Of a stretch of 64,000 bases of DNA, positions 45,088 to 53,313 are shown piece by piece. The first letter of the stretch is position 1; each line of letters opens with the position of its first letter. This stretch comes from Solibacillus isronensis (GTDB lineage: Bacteria > Bacillota > Bacilli > Bacillales_A > Planococcaceae). The notes beneath the pieces were generated by a model. That model worked only from the letters and a program-made list of their open reading frames with translations, did no database searches and was not told where the DNA came from. The translations under genes and the position numbers were made by a program. The DNA lies in the NCBI RefSeq assembly GCF_900168685.1, contig NZ_FVZN01000005.1:1-64000 (forward strand), written 5' to 3'.

Positions 45088-45253
45088 AACATATCCCCCC
45101 TTTAATACATACAAATCGTAAAAAATCACTACATTCCTTTATAATTCGTTCTACAAAATAAGACATATCAGATATATCAGGTATAACGGACATAACTGAT
45201 GTAACTAATATAATCAGTACGTAAGCACAGTGAATAAGTGCGTTTCGTTGAAT

Positions 45254-45290
45254 TAAAAAGCATGAGCCCGATACAATATCGAACTCGTGC
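45254..45290 (-). terminator. Minus-strand terminator
   Basis: On the minus strand, GCACGAG-TCGAT / ATCGGGCTCATGC is followed by TTTTTAATT. It would end a transcript coming from the right, in which I see no gene. Confidence 0.6.
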
Positions 45291-45888
45291 CTCACAGGTT
45301 GCCTGAAATAACCGCGCCTAACTCTAAGTCTGCATTGGGGTGGAAACCTGCACCACCACAACGCAGACTAAGAGCTGAATTTTTGTCAAATCGCTTATTT
45401 AGCGACTTTATTTTCTAATAGTTAGTTTCCAACTAAAAATAGCCAACGAATGGCTTTACTTATGTATATACATATTACTTAGTTTCAAATTTAATATTTC
45501 TACATTGTCTTCAATCTTTATATCCAAATGATTATCTTCCGGCTCGTTCAAGCAGATGCTCACCGAATAACTTTCTTTGTCCAAAATAACGGTAATAAAA
45601 GAAGGTCTTACTTCTATAAAAAAGTTTATTTAACATATTTTGAAAAAATAGTGAAATTTACTCATACTATTGATAGGATAATATTAGGGTGTTTTAAATT
45701 CATAATAGTGAATAAAGTATTATATAAATGGAAGGAATTATTATTGTTGTTAATCAATTATAAAAGTATTAAAAGAGTCTTAATAATATTATTTAATACA
45801 ACTAAATAGCAAAAAAATAGCAAATTATATTGGGCACATAGTACATGATATACCCTAGATAAAATTATAGAGAAAGAGTTGATTTTTA
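45291..45888. other. Intergenic stretch with stacked hairpins at the island edge
   Basis: Successive inverted repeats: CTCTAAGTCTGC / GCAGACTAAGAG (45322-45374, inner GGTGG/CCACC), TCGCT-tattt-AGCGA, TTAGTT-TCC-AACTAA and AGCC-AACGAAT-GGCT. Further right (45460-45610) only decayed frames are seen on both strands. A 93-residue plus-strand frame at 45528 has no ribosome site, and I do not call it. Confidence 0.45.
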
Positions 45889-46239
45889 ATGGGAATATTA
45901 TTAGGGAAAGAAATTATAAAGATGAGGAAGCTTAGAAATATTACACAAAAGCAACTTTGTAAAGATATTTGTTCACAGGCAACAATTAGTATTATAGAAA
46001 AAGGTAAAATGTTACCGGGTATTGATATTTTGTTATCGCTTTCGCTTAGATTAAATATACCAATCACACATTTTGTAGATATTATATATTTAGAAAATGC
46101 AAACTTAGAAACAGATTTACTTGATCAAGTTGAGCGTTTGCTCTCCCAAATGGAGTATGAAAAAATATTTGATCTTGCCAATAACGAACTAAATTCGGAA
46201 TCGGAGTATAATTGGTACAAATATTATTGTAACCGCTAA
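45889..46239 (+). pseudogene. RRNPP-type (PlcR/NprR-like) regulator, N-terminal HTH fragment
   Basis: This 116-codon fragment starts MGILLGKEIIKMRKLRNITQ with an HTH (about residues 9-60; LCKDICSQATISIIEKGKML) and then enters a helical, TPR-like region. It stops just before an IS21-family element. The rest of the TPR region continues after the element at 48665. Together they would give ~300 residues, the usual size of Rgg/NprR/PlcR-type peptide-responsive regulators. It is probably the lost activator of the lanthipeptide genes downstream. Confidence 0.8.
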
Positions 46240-46340
46240 AATAAACTTAACAGTTTTTGCTCATTTCAATTGAACACTTTTTCACCAATTTAATAGTTTC
46301 CTGTAAACTGGAATTATCAGTTTATAAGGAGGCTGTACTA

Positions 46341-47876
46341 ATGGAGGAGAAGCTTGTGTTACATATCGAAATTCATCAATTACGCAATCGTCGATTTAAG
46401 GTTGCACAAATCGCAAAACGACTAAAAATATCACGTAACACCGTGTATAAATATTTAGATATGTCATTTGAAGATGCAGTAAATGAATTTAGTCAGACTG
46501 GACGCAAAAAGAAGCTGGATGAATACCAAGATTGGATTGTAGGTTGGTTACTTGAGTTTCCTAGCTTAACGGGGGCGCAAGTCTTAGATTGGCTACAAGA
46601 AAAATTCCCAACGATTGATGTAGGAGAAAGTACGGTTAGGCGTTATGTAAATGAAATTCGTGAAATTTATCAAATTGAAAAAGTAGATGAACCTCGCGAA
46701 TACGAAGCCGTCATTGAGCTGCCTCCAGGGAAGCAATTACAAGTAGATTGGGGACAAACCATTCAAAAAACAACGGTTGGTAAAGAAGTGAAATTATATT
46801 TCGTTGCCTTTGTGTTAGCACACTCCCGGCATAAATTCACGGTGTGGTTAGATCGACCTTTTACAACAAGAGATACAATAGACTGTCATGAAAAAGCTTT
46901 TCAGTTTTATGGCGGTATAACGGATGAAATTGTTTACGATCAAGACAATTTAATTGCGGTAAGTGAAAACGCTGGGGATCTTATTTTAACTCAGGAGTTT
47001 CAACAATACGTAAAAGACCGGAAATTTAAAATCTATCTGTGCCGCAAAGCAGATCCCGAATCGAAAGGCAAAATAGAGAGTGTTGTAAAATACGTAAAAT
47101 ATAATTTCGCTAAAAATCGAATTTATACAACACTTGAGGACTGGAACGATAGGTCTTTAAAATGGTTAGAACGTACAGGGAATTATAAAGTGCACAATAC
47201 AACAAAAAAGAGACCTTTCGAAGTGTTTCTCCTGGAAAAGCAACACTTAAGAAAAATCTCTACACCGCTTCCTAAATTAGAAAGCAACCATACAGAAATT
47301 ATAACAAGGAATGTCAACAAGGACAACACAGTTCGGTACGCATCTAATCGATATTCCGTTCCACTGGGAACATATACGAACTATCCAGTCATACAAATAG
47401 TGCCCCAAGGGCAGAAATTAAAAATATTAGTACCGCATACTGGCGAAATTCTTACGGAACATACCATTAGTTTAGAAAAAGGCAAACTGATAAAAAATAT
47501 AAATCATGGACGTGATCGCTCTAAGTCGCTCGATGAGTTACAACGTAATGTGCTCACTTTATTTCCATATAAAGGAGCCGAGCAATATATTCAAGATGTT
47601 TGTCATACATACGGTCGATATCGTAGAGATCAATTATTGTTATTCCAAAAAATTGCGAAAGAGAACCCAGAATGGATTTCTGCAGCAATTGATAAATGTA
47701 TTCAAGAAAAGTTATATAGCGCAAATGAGTTTCGAGATGTGGTCGCCTATTTTAAGCGAACAAAAATTGAACCAGAGCAGCCAATAACTACTGTAAAAGA
47801 ATCAAAAGAATCGCTAGCAATAGCAGTTCAAACGAGAGATTTAAAAGAATACATTCAACGTATGGGAGGCAAATAA
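46341..47876 (+). CDS. istA: IS21-family transposase IstA
   Basis: This 511-residue transposase has an N-terminal HTH (RRFKVAQIAKRLKISRNTVY), a DDE integrase core (QVDWGQT, YDQDN, and SKGKIE with the Glu) and a C-terminal Mu-type beta-barrel region. I chose ATG 46341, preceded by AAGGAGG. An upstream frame extension to 46257 lies in the terminal repeat. It appears intact. Confidence 0.95.
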   Translation: MEEKLVLHIEIHQLRNRRFKVAQIAKRLKISRNTVYKYLDMSFEDAVNEFSQTGRKKKLDEYQDWIVGWLLEFPSLTGAQVLDWLQEKFPTIDVGESTVRRYVNEIREIYQIEKVDEPREYEAVIELPPGKQLQVDWGQTIQKTTVGKEVKLYFVAFVLAHSRHKFTVWLDRPFTTRDTIDCHEKAFQFYGGITDEIVYDQDNLIAVSENAGDLILTQEFQQYVKDRKFKIYLCRKADPESKGKIESVVKYVKYNFAKNRIYTTLEDWNDRSLKWLERTGNYKVHNTTKKRPFEVFLLEKQHLRKISTPLPKLESNHTEIITRNVNKDNTVRYASNRYSVPLGTYTNYPVIQIVPQGQKLKILVPHTGEILTEHTISLEKGKLIKNINHGRDRSKSLDELQRNVLTLFPYKGAEQYIQDVCHTYGRYRRDQLLLFQKIAKENPEWISAAIDKCIQEKLYSANEFRDVVAYFKRTKIEPEQPITTVKESKESLAIAVQTRDLKEYIQRMGGK

Positions 47877-47877
47877 T

Positions 47878-48630
47878 ATGAGTAAAAGTGTGGCAGATAT
47901 CCAACAGGCATTTAAGCAATTACGTTTAGCAGAAACGGCTGAGGGGCTCCCAGAGCTTCTCCGCCAAGCGGAACAAGTATCGTGGACGTATTTAGAATTC
48001 ATTGATGAGCTAACAACATTAGAGCTTAGAAGACGAGAAGAAAAGAGTATCGAAAAGCGTTTATCGTGGGCACGTTTCCCATACCATAAGCCGTTGCATA
48101 TGTTTCAGTTAGAGGAGCAAACAGCGATTACAGAGCGCCAAATGAAACAGCTACAAGAGTTCCAATGGTTAGAGCAAAGTTACAATTTAATTCTTTTAGG
48201 ACCACCTGGTGCAGGGAAAACGTTATTGGCCGTAGGCTTAGGCATTGAAGCCATTCAAAAAGGCTTTCAAGTCTATTTCATAACAATGGGAGAATTAATT
48301 CAGTTATTGAAAACAGAGGAATTTACACATCGCTCACAAATCCAATTAAAACGTTTGAGAGCGTCAGATTTAATTATTATCGATGATGTGATGTATATGG
48401 CTTTAGATCAACGGGAAGCCACTTTATTCTTTCAACTCGTACATCAGCTATACGAACAAAGTTCGCTAATATTGACATCAAATCGAAGTCCAGAAGAATG
48501 GACAGAGTTAGTGGATAACCAAGGGATGATGACTGCTATTTTAGACCGCCTGTTACACAGAGTCGAGGTCATTCATATGAACAATGAAAGTCATCGTTTA
48601 AAACATCAACAAAGAATCTTTAACGAATAA
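47878..48630 (+). CDS. istB: IS21-family helper ATPase IstB
   Basis: This 250-residue AAA+ ATPase has Walker A LLGPPGAGKTLLAVGLG (near residue 104), Walker B LIIIDDVMYM and sensor region LTSNRSPEEW, related to DnaC. It assists IstA in target choice. It starts two bases after istA with GGGAGG. It appears intact. Confidence 0.95.
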   Translation: MSKSVADIQQAFKQLRLAETAEGLPELLRQAEQVSWTYLEFIDELTTLELRRREEKSIEKRLSWARFPYHKPLHMFQLEEQTAITERQMKQLQEFQWLEQSYNLILLGPPGAGKTLLAVGLGIEAIQKGFQVYFITMGELIQLLKTEEFTHRSQIQLKRLRASDLIIIDDVMYMALDQREATLFFQLVHQLYEQSSLILTSNRSPEEWTELVDNQGMMTAILDRLLHRVEVIHMNNESHRLKHQQRIFNE

Positions 48631-48664
48631 AAAGTGTTCATCCTTAATGAGCAAAAAATGTTCA

Positions 48665-49228
48665 ATTTGGGTTGACGGTGACAATTATTTTAAATGGTTA
48701 TATTACCTAAGTGGATATTACATAAAAAAAGTGTCGCTTGAGGAAGCAATCATGCAAATTACAAAGCTATCTCAAGAGACACCCGATTATGAATTGAATA
48801 AAAATTATTTATTAGCACGTATACAAAATTCATTGGCAGTTTTGTATGCAACAAAAAAAGAATATAGTAAGTCGTTGTTCTATTATAATAAAATTGACGT
48901 AAATATTTTAGGTAGCAATTTTATCTTTGATCCTAATACCTTCAAATTGAAAGTTATATTTAATAAAGTAAAAACGACGTATGATATGGGATTTTATAAA
49001 GATGCAATCGAGCAGGCGATAGAGGGTATCGCTGAATCGATTAAAAATGAAAAAATGACATATATAGGGAACTTTTATTATTATCTCGGACAATGTTATG
49101 AGCAGCTTGGATATCCAGAAGAAGATATTAAATACCAATACAAGCGTGCAGAGATCTTTTTTGAAATATTAGAACGAGCCGCTCTTTTAAAGATATTGAG
49201 AGAATTGAAAGGGCGCTGGCTCGTTTAA
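48665..49228 (+). pseudogene. RRNPP-type regulator, C-terminal TPR fragment
   Basis: About 187 codons of TPR-like helices (YYNKIDVNILG; YYYLGQCYEQLGYPEEDIKY) follow the right end of the IS21 element in an open frame. The ATG at 48647 belongs to the element. The fragment matches the second half of PlcR/NprR-type regulators, the part that binds the signal peptide, and completes the HTH fragment at 45889-46239. Confidence 0.75.
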
Positions 49229-49258
49229 TTTGCTGTTTAATTTAATAATCAATCCAGA

Positions 49259-49296
49259 GGCATTTCTAAAGTATTTTAGAAATGCCTTTTTTTACT
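49259..49296. terminator. Terminator after the regulator
   Basis: GGCATTTCTAAA-GTA-TTTTAGAAATGCC followed by a T run. It lies between the convergent regulator and signal-peptide genes. Confidence 0.9.
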
Positions 49297-49394
49297 GTTT
49301 ATTTAATGTTTGTGATGAGTGTGAGGCATTCTACAAACGATTTGTCAGTAATAATTAGTCTGTAGCCTCATTAAAGTCAGAACTTCTACAATTC

Positions 49395-49502
49395 CTACAT
49401 ATCAAATTCATAAGGTAAATCAAGTGGTAAAATTGGTAAATCAAAAATGAATCCTGTCAAGATATATGTAAATAATAATCCAGATAAAACTTTCCTTTTC
49501 AT
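49395..49502 (-). CDS. PapR-like quorum-sensing pro-peptide, 35 residues
   Basis: A minus-strand frame starts at ATG 49502, seven bases after GGGAGG. It has a basic start (MKRK), a hydrophobic stretch (VLSGLLFTYILTGFIF) and a C-terminal tail LPILPLDLPYEFDM. B. cereus PapR is a short exported pro-peptide whose active end is ADLPFEF, which the DLPYEF core closely resembles. PapR is processed outside the cell, re-imported and bound by the TPR domain of PlcR. The adjacent split gene encodes just such a regulator. The frame is too short for normal gene calling. Confidence 0.72.
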   Translation of the reverse strand: MKRKVLSGLLFTYILTGFIFDLPILPLDLPYEFDM

Positions 49503-49566
49503 TTTTAAACCTCCCTTTTTTATACTTATCCTGTATTATACATACATTTATTGTTAAAAAGTGGAG

Positions 49567-49612
49567 ATATTAGTATATTAATATTTTTGATAATATTAGT
49601 ATTTTAATATTT
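49567..49612. promoter_or_regulatory. Tandem near-palindromic repeats between papR-like gene and lanA
   Basis: Two 20-bp direct repeats differ at one position (19/20 identical), 26 bp apart: 49567-49586 and 49593-49612, each containing ATATTAGTAT and TTAATATTT. Each is nearly self-complementary. They lie between the divergent signal-peptide and lantibiotic genes, so they may bind the RRNPP regulator. AACCCTT-CA-AAGGGTT follows at 49615-49630. The AT-rich setting lowers specificity. Confidence 0.5.
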
Positions 49613-49753
49613 ACCAACCCTTCAAAGGGTTCCAAAAATGGAAAATAAAGTACATAATAATCCACGTAGGAAATACACTTTTTTTATTTTTGTAAGTTTA
49701 AAACATTCAATTATGTATAAAAGGTAATTTGAAAAAAGAGGAGGAAGGAAGAA

Positions 49754-49939
49754 ATGAACCAAATTGAAAACCTAACTAAACTTGACTTTTCTTTAGACTT
49801 TGAAATTTCTAGTGATGCTATGGAGGTTTCAGCTGATTTAGAAACTTTATCAATAACTAAGACAATTTTAACGAAAATTACATGTAAAGCTACATGTACT
49901 TGCCAATGTACACAATATTGTACTGCTGCATGTTTCTAA
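49754..49939 (+). CDS. Class I lanthipeptide precursor LanA1
   Basis: This 61-residue precursor has a leader with an F-x-L-D-type box (FSLDFEISSDAMEVSADLE) and a Thr/Cys-rich C-terminus (CKATCTCQCTQYCTAACF) with six cysteines at 44, 48, 50, 52, 56 and 60. Serines and threonines there would be dehydrated by LanB and closed to (methyl)lanthionine by LanC. A strong GAGGAGGAAGGA ribosome site precedes it. The leader is shared with the next gene, so the two may form a two-peptide lantibiotic. The cleavage site cannot be fixed. Confidence 0.88.
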   Translation: MNQIENLTKLDFSLDFEISSDAMEVSADLETLSITKTILTKITCKATCTCQCTQYCTAACF

Positions 49940-49976
49940 TTGATTTAAATTAAATGCTAATAAGGGAGGAATAGTT

Positions 49977-50162
49977 ATGGAATATAAAAATCAGGAATTA
50001 GAATTAAAAAAGGATGATTTCGTATTAAATTTCGAAATCACGGCGGACACTATGGAAATGTCAGGTGATTTCGAAACTTTGACAACTATCAAAACCATTA
50101 CTAAAGTTACTCAAAAATCAACATGTACATGTGCATGTACATTCAGTTGCGGTTGGTTTTAA
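49977..50162 (+). CDS. Class I lanthipeptide precursor LanA2
   Basis: This 61-residue paralog of LanA1 shares the leader (FVLNFEITADTMEMSGDFE) and the E-T-L-[ST] segment after it. The core end is KSTCTCACTFSCGWF with four cysteines at 50, 52, 54 and 58. It differs enough in the core to be a distinct product. The RBS is GGGAGGAATAG. Like LanA1 it would be modified by LanB and LanC and exported by LanT, which is broken here. Confidence 0.88.
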   Translation: MEYKNQELELKKDDFVLNFEITADTMEMSGDFETLTTIKTITKVTQKSTCTCACTFSCGWF

Positions 50163-50182
50163 TTCATCTTTGCCGAGATGAA
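50163..50182 (+). other. Hairpin between lanA2 and lanB
   Basis: TTCATCT-N6-AGATGAA sits directly after the lanA2 stop. It has no T run, so it could be a partial terminator or RNA-stabilising stem that keeps precursor mRNA more abundant than lanBCT mRNA, as is common in lantibiotic operons. Confidence 0.45.
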
Positions 50183-50271
50183 TAGCTATCAATAACTAAT
50201 TTTACCTTAAAAATATATATAATTGAAGTTTTAAGCTTACAAAAGTAAAAAAAAACGAAAGGATGTCTAAC

Positions 50272-53200
50272 ATGAATTCACAAATTTTTAACATAGGAAA
50301 TAACTTTACTATTAGATTTCCGAATAGATCTATAAATAAACTAATGCAAGACTTTAATAAATCGAAATATACAAAATTTGATGAAATAAATTGGATACAA
50401 AAGATATTGAAAGATCAAGGTTTTGTAGAGAATATAAAAACGGCAAGTCCGTCGCTTTATGAAAGCTTATTAAATTATAACAATAAAAATAAAAAAGATA
50501 TAAATAATATATTCCAGTCATTATTTAAATATTACGTAAGATTTCATAGTAGGCCAACACCATTTAGTAGATTTTCTTCAGTAGCTCTAGGAACCTTTGA
50601 AGGGAGTACTAAATCAACTATAGTCTCTGAAAAAGTTCAGAAGAAAGTTAGGATTTCTGAAGAATGGTTAAATGAATATATAAATTATTTAGAAAAAAAC
50701 TTAGATTTATTAACATTATTAGAACTAAAAACAAATGAATTATTAGAAGAGGATTATGACCTATATTATTTACCATATTATACTGGTGGCGATGTGAAAG
50801 ATTATACATCCATTAAAGAAGTCCAGTTAAATAGAACAGATTTATTAGTTTATACTTTAAATTATTTTAAATCAGGAGCAAAAGTTTCGGGATATCTCAA
50901 GACCCTGGAAGATAAAGGTGTTGATACAAAAACTGCCAATAATTATATCAGCAGTCTATTGCAAAAAGAGTTTTTAATTTCAAGTTTAAGAATTTCAAAT
51001 TCCACAAATAATAAAGTATTAGAACTGATAAAGGTATTAGAAAGTTTAGGAGTAACTTCTTCAGTATATAAGAATTTTTTAGAGAAGATAATTTCGTACA
51101 TAGAAGATGAAAAAAATAACGATTATACAAAAATTGAAAAAGAGATGAGTTCCGTTGTAAATTCAAAAGAATATATTCAAATTGATAGTATTTATTCTGA
51201 AGAATTAAATTTTTCGAATGAGTTAAAGTTAGAACTGAAATCGTATGCAGAACTCCTATATAGATTAGGTATATTATTCGATGCAAAGGATTATGCTATG
51301 GAATACTATTTAAACAAATTTATGGACCATTATGGAATTAATATTGGTATCCCATTAAAGACATTAATTAATGATAAATCTGAGTTAGGCCCTCCACCAA
51401 CATATACAAATCCGGCGGGGGTATTAGATTATGAATATTATAACTCCAAACATGTAAATCAACGCTCTGATAATCAATTTTTTAGTGAACTAATTTATAA
51501 GCTGAATACTATTAATAATGGGGAAATAGATATTAAGACGTTGGTAGATAAATATATTAATAAGGAAATGCCTATAAAAGAAGGAAGTGCAGATATTTAT
51601 GTATCTGTTTACCAAGATGGAGATAAATTTAGAATTTATCCGTCAGGAAACATTTTTTCGCCATTTGCTGGGAGGACAGCAGGTAGATTTCTTTATGGAC
51701 TGCCTCATAAACAAGTAGAACAGTTTATAGATGAACAAAAAGAACAGATAACTTATATAAATCCTAATCTAGAATTAGTAAATGTAAATATAAATCCCTT
51801 TATTCCTAGATCTTCTAATGTTATGAAAGCAAAAACCCATTGTGATTATGAGTTAACTATTAATTCATACAATAATGAAGAAAAAAAGAAGATAAACTTA
51901 GATGATGTATTTGTCTATACGGATGGACAAAATTTTAAATTTTATAGTAAAGAATTAGGGAAAGAAATGAGATTTTCTATTTCTCATATGTTAAATCACC
52001 GTTTGAATAGCCCGAATATTTACAGGTTCATTTTGGATGTGGAAATGTTTAGAAATTTCCCTACATATCAATTTGATTGGGGCATGTTTGATGATAAACC
52101 TGTATTACCCCTTGTCAGATACGGAAATTATATAATTAAAGCTAAAACTTGGAATTTAAATATAGAAAACAAGAATATGGATTTAAACAAGTATTTAGAT
52201 GATTTCAAAGTAAAATACCAAGTTTCCAGATTTGTTAAAATAGTTGATTTTGATAACTTTATTCTAATAGATTTGGAAAATAAATCTAATATTGATATTT
52301 TACTTAAAATGTTAAAAAAAGAAAGAAAGTTAAAACTAGAAGATGCTGATGAGCTGCTCTACGAAAGTATTTTAAAAGATTCATACGGAAATCATTATAT
52401 AAATGAAATTGTCTATTCAATTTATGTACAAAACAATTCAAATAAATCAGCAGCAAAAGAGCAGGTTACTTTATATGATCCACTTATCTACAAACAAAGT
52501 GAAGCAAAAAATTGGTATTACTTAAAGCTATATCATCCGCTAGGTAAAGATGGAAAAATAATATCTCAAAACTTAAAAGATTTAGCGAATAATTTAACCA
52601 GCAAGGGTCAATTTTTCTATATAAAGTATGCAGACCCTAAACCTCATATTCGATTAAGAATAAAATATGAGGAAAAAAATAAGTTATTGGTTCAAGAAGT
52701 ACTAAAAGATTTTATAGAAACTCTTTACGAGCAAAAAAGAATATATGATGTAGTCTCTACTAAATATAATCGAGAATTAGATAGATACGGTGGACCAAAA
52801 AGAATTGAGTATGCTGAAAATGTATTTATTGCAGATTCATTATTAACTCTTAATATATCGCCCCTTATAAATAGAAGCGAGTATAAATCAATCTTTTTAG
52901 TTTATACATGTGTAGAATTACTAAAAAGTTTTATAGAAAATGAACAAATTTATAATTGGCTAGAAAAAAACTATGTATTTGATAAAAAGTACTATCAAGA
53001 ATTTCGTAAAGAAATAAAAGAAGTAGAGCAAAAAAATCCACAAGTTGGAAATTCTCTTTTAATGTTAATGAAATCAAATATAGGTGAAAATTGGCGAATT
53101 AGTTTAGGGGATTATAGAGAGCAAATTAAAGATCAGGATAACTTTGATAATTATGTATTATCTATTCTTCATATGCATTTAAACAGATTAGGAATACATA

Positions 53201-53313
53201 ATATAGAAGAAAATAAAATGATGAATTTAATATATTTATATTTAAAAGAAAGGTCTCATAAATTAAAAACTCCAAATAAGCTTGCTAAGAAAGGAGAGGA
53301 AGTCATTGTCTAA
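50272..53313 (+). CDS. Class I lanthipeptide dehydratase LanB (full length)
   Basis: This 1013-residue enzyme uses glutamyl-tRNA to dehydrate Ser and Thr of the precursor. The N-terminal glutamylation domain shows RPTPFSRFSSVALGTFEG (near residue 90), and the C-terminal elimination domain (SpaB_C) shows WYYLKLYHPLG and KYADPKPHIRLRIKYEEKN. Unlike split LanBs, both domains are in one chain. I chose ATG 50272 (MNSQIFN), nine bases after AAAGG; ATG 50263 is too close. It is very AT-rich. It overlaps lanC. Confidence 0.93.
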   Translation: MNSQIFNIGNNFTIRFPNRSINKLMQDFNKSKYTKFDEINWIQKILKDQGFVENIKTASPSLYESLLNYNNKNKKDINNIFQSLFKYYVRFHSRPTPFSRFSSVALGTFEGSTKSTIVSEKVQKKVRISEEWLNEYINYLEKNLDLLTLLELKTNELLEEDYDLYYLPYYTGGDVKDYTSIKEVQLNRTDLLVYTLNYFKSGAKVSGYLKTLEDKGVDTKTANNYISSLLQKEFLISSLRISNSTNNKVLELIKVLESLGVTSSVYKNFLEKIISYIEDEKNNDYTKIEKEMSSVVNSKEYIQIDSIYSEELNFSNELKLELKSYAELLYRLGILFDAKDYAMEYYLNKFMDHYGINIGIPLKTLINDKSELGPPPTYTNPAGVLDYEYYNSKHVNQRSDNQFFSELIYKLNTINNGEIDIKTLVDKYINKEMPIKEGSADIYVSVYQDGDKFRIYPSGNIFSPFAGRTAGRFLYGLPHKQVEQFIDEQKEQITYINPNLELVNVNINPFIPRSSNVMKAKTHCDYELTINSYNNEEKKKINLDDVFVYTDGQNFKFYSKELGKEMRFSISHMLNHRLNSPNIYRFILDVEMFRNFPTYQFDWGMFDDKPVLPLVRYGNYIIKAKTWNLNIENKNMDLNKYLDDFKVKYQVSRFVKIVDFDNFILIDLENKSNIDILLKMLKKERKLKLEDADELLYESILKDSYGNHYINEIVYSIYVQNNSNKSAAKEQVTLYDPLIYKQSEAKNWYYLKLYHPLGKDGKIISQNLKDLANNLTSKGQFFYIKYADPKPHIRLRIKYEEKNKLLVQEVLKDFIETLYEQKRIYDVVSTKYNRELDRYGGPKRIEYAENVFIADSLLTLNISPLINRSEYKSIFLVYTCVELLKSFIENEQIYNWLEKNYVFDKKYYQEFRKEIKEVEQKNPQVGNSLLMLMKSNIGENWRISLGDYREQIKDQDNFDNYVLSILHMHLNRLGIHNIEENKMMNLIYLYLKERSHKLKTPNKLAKKGEEVIV

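Larger units (their letters stand above)
46247..48664 (+). mobile_element. IS21-family insertion sequence
   Basis: The ~2.42-kb element contains istA and istB. Its ends form an inverted repeat: TTAACAGTTTTTGCTCATT on the left against TGAACATTTTTTGCTCATT on the reverse-complemented right (17 of 19). A second inner pair is TGAACACTTTTT. The right end finishes in CA as in IS21. I see no obvious target duplication, so a small deletion may have happened. It splits the RRNPP regulator. Confidence 0.88.

Noticed and set aside
45080-45361. 93-codon minus-strand frame at the island edge
   Set aside because: It overlaps a hairpin terminator and the long inverted repeat, has unlikely composition and lacks a ribosome site.
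45528-45809. 93-codon plus-strand frame
   Set aside because: No ribosome site; the opposite strand (45456-45613) has an equally protein-like but start-less stretch (EPEDNHLDIKIEDNVEIL), so the region looks decayed.
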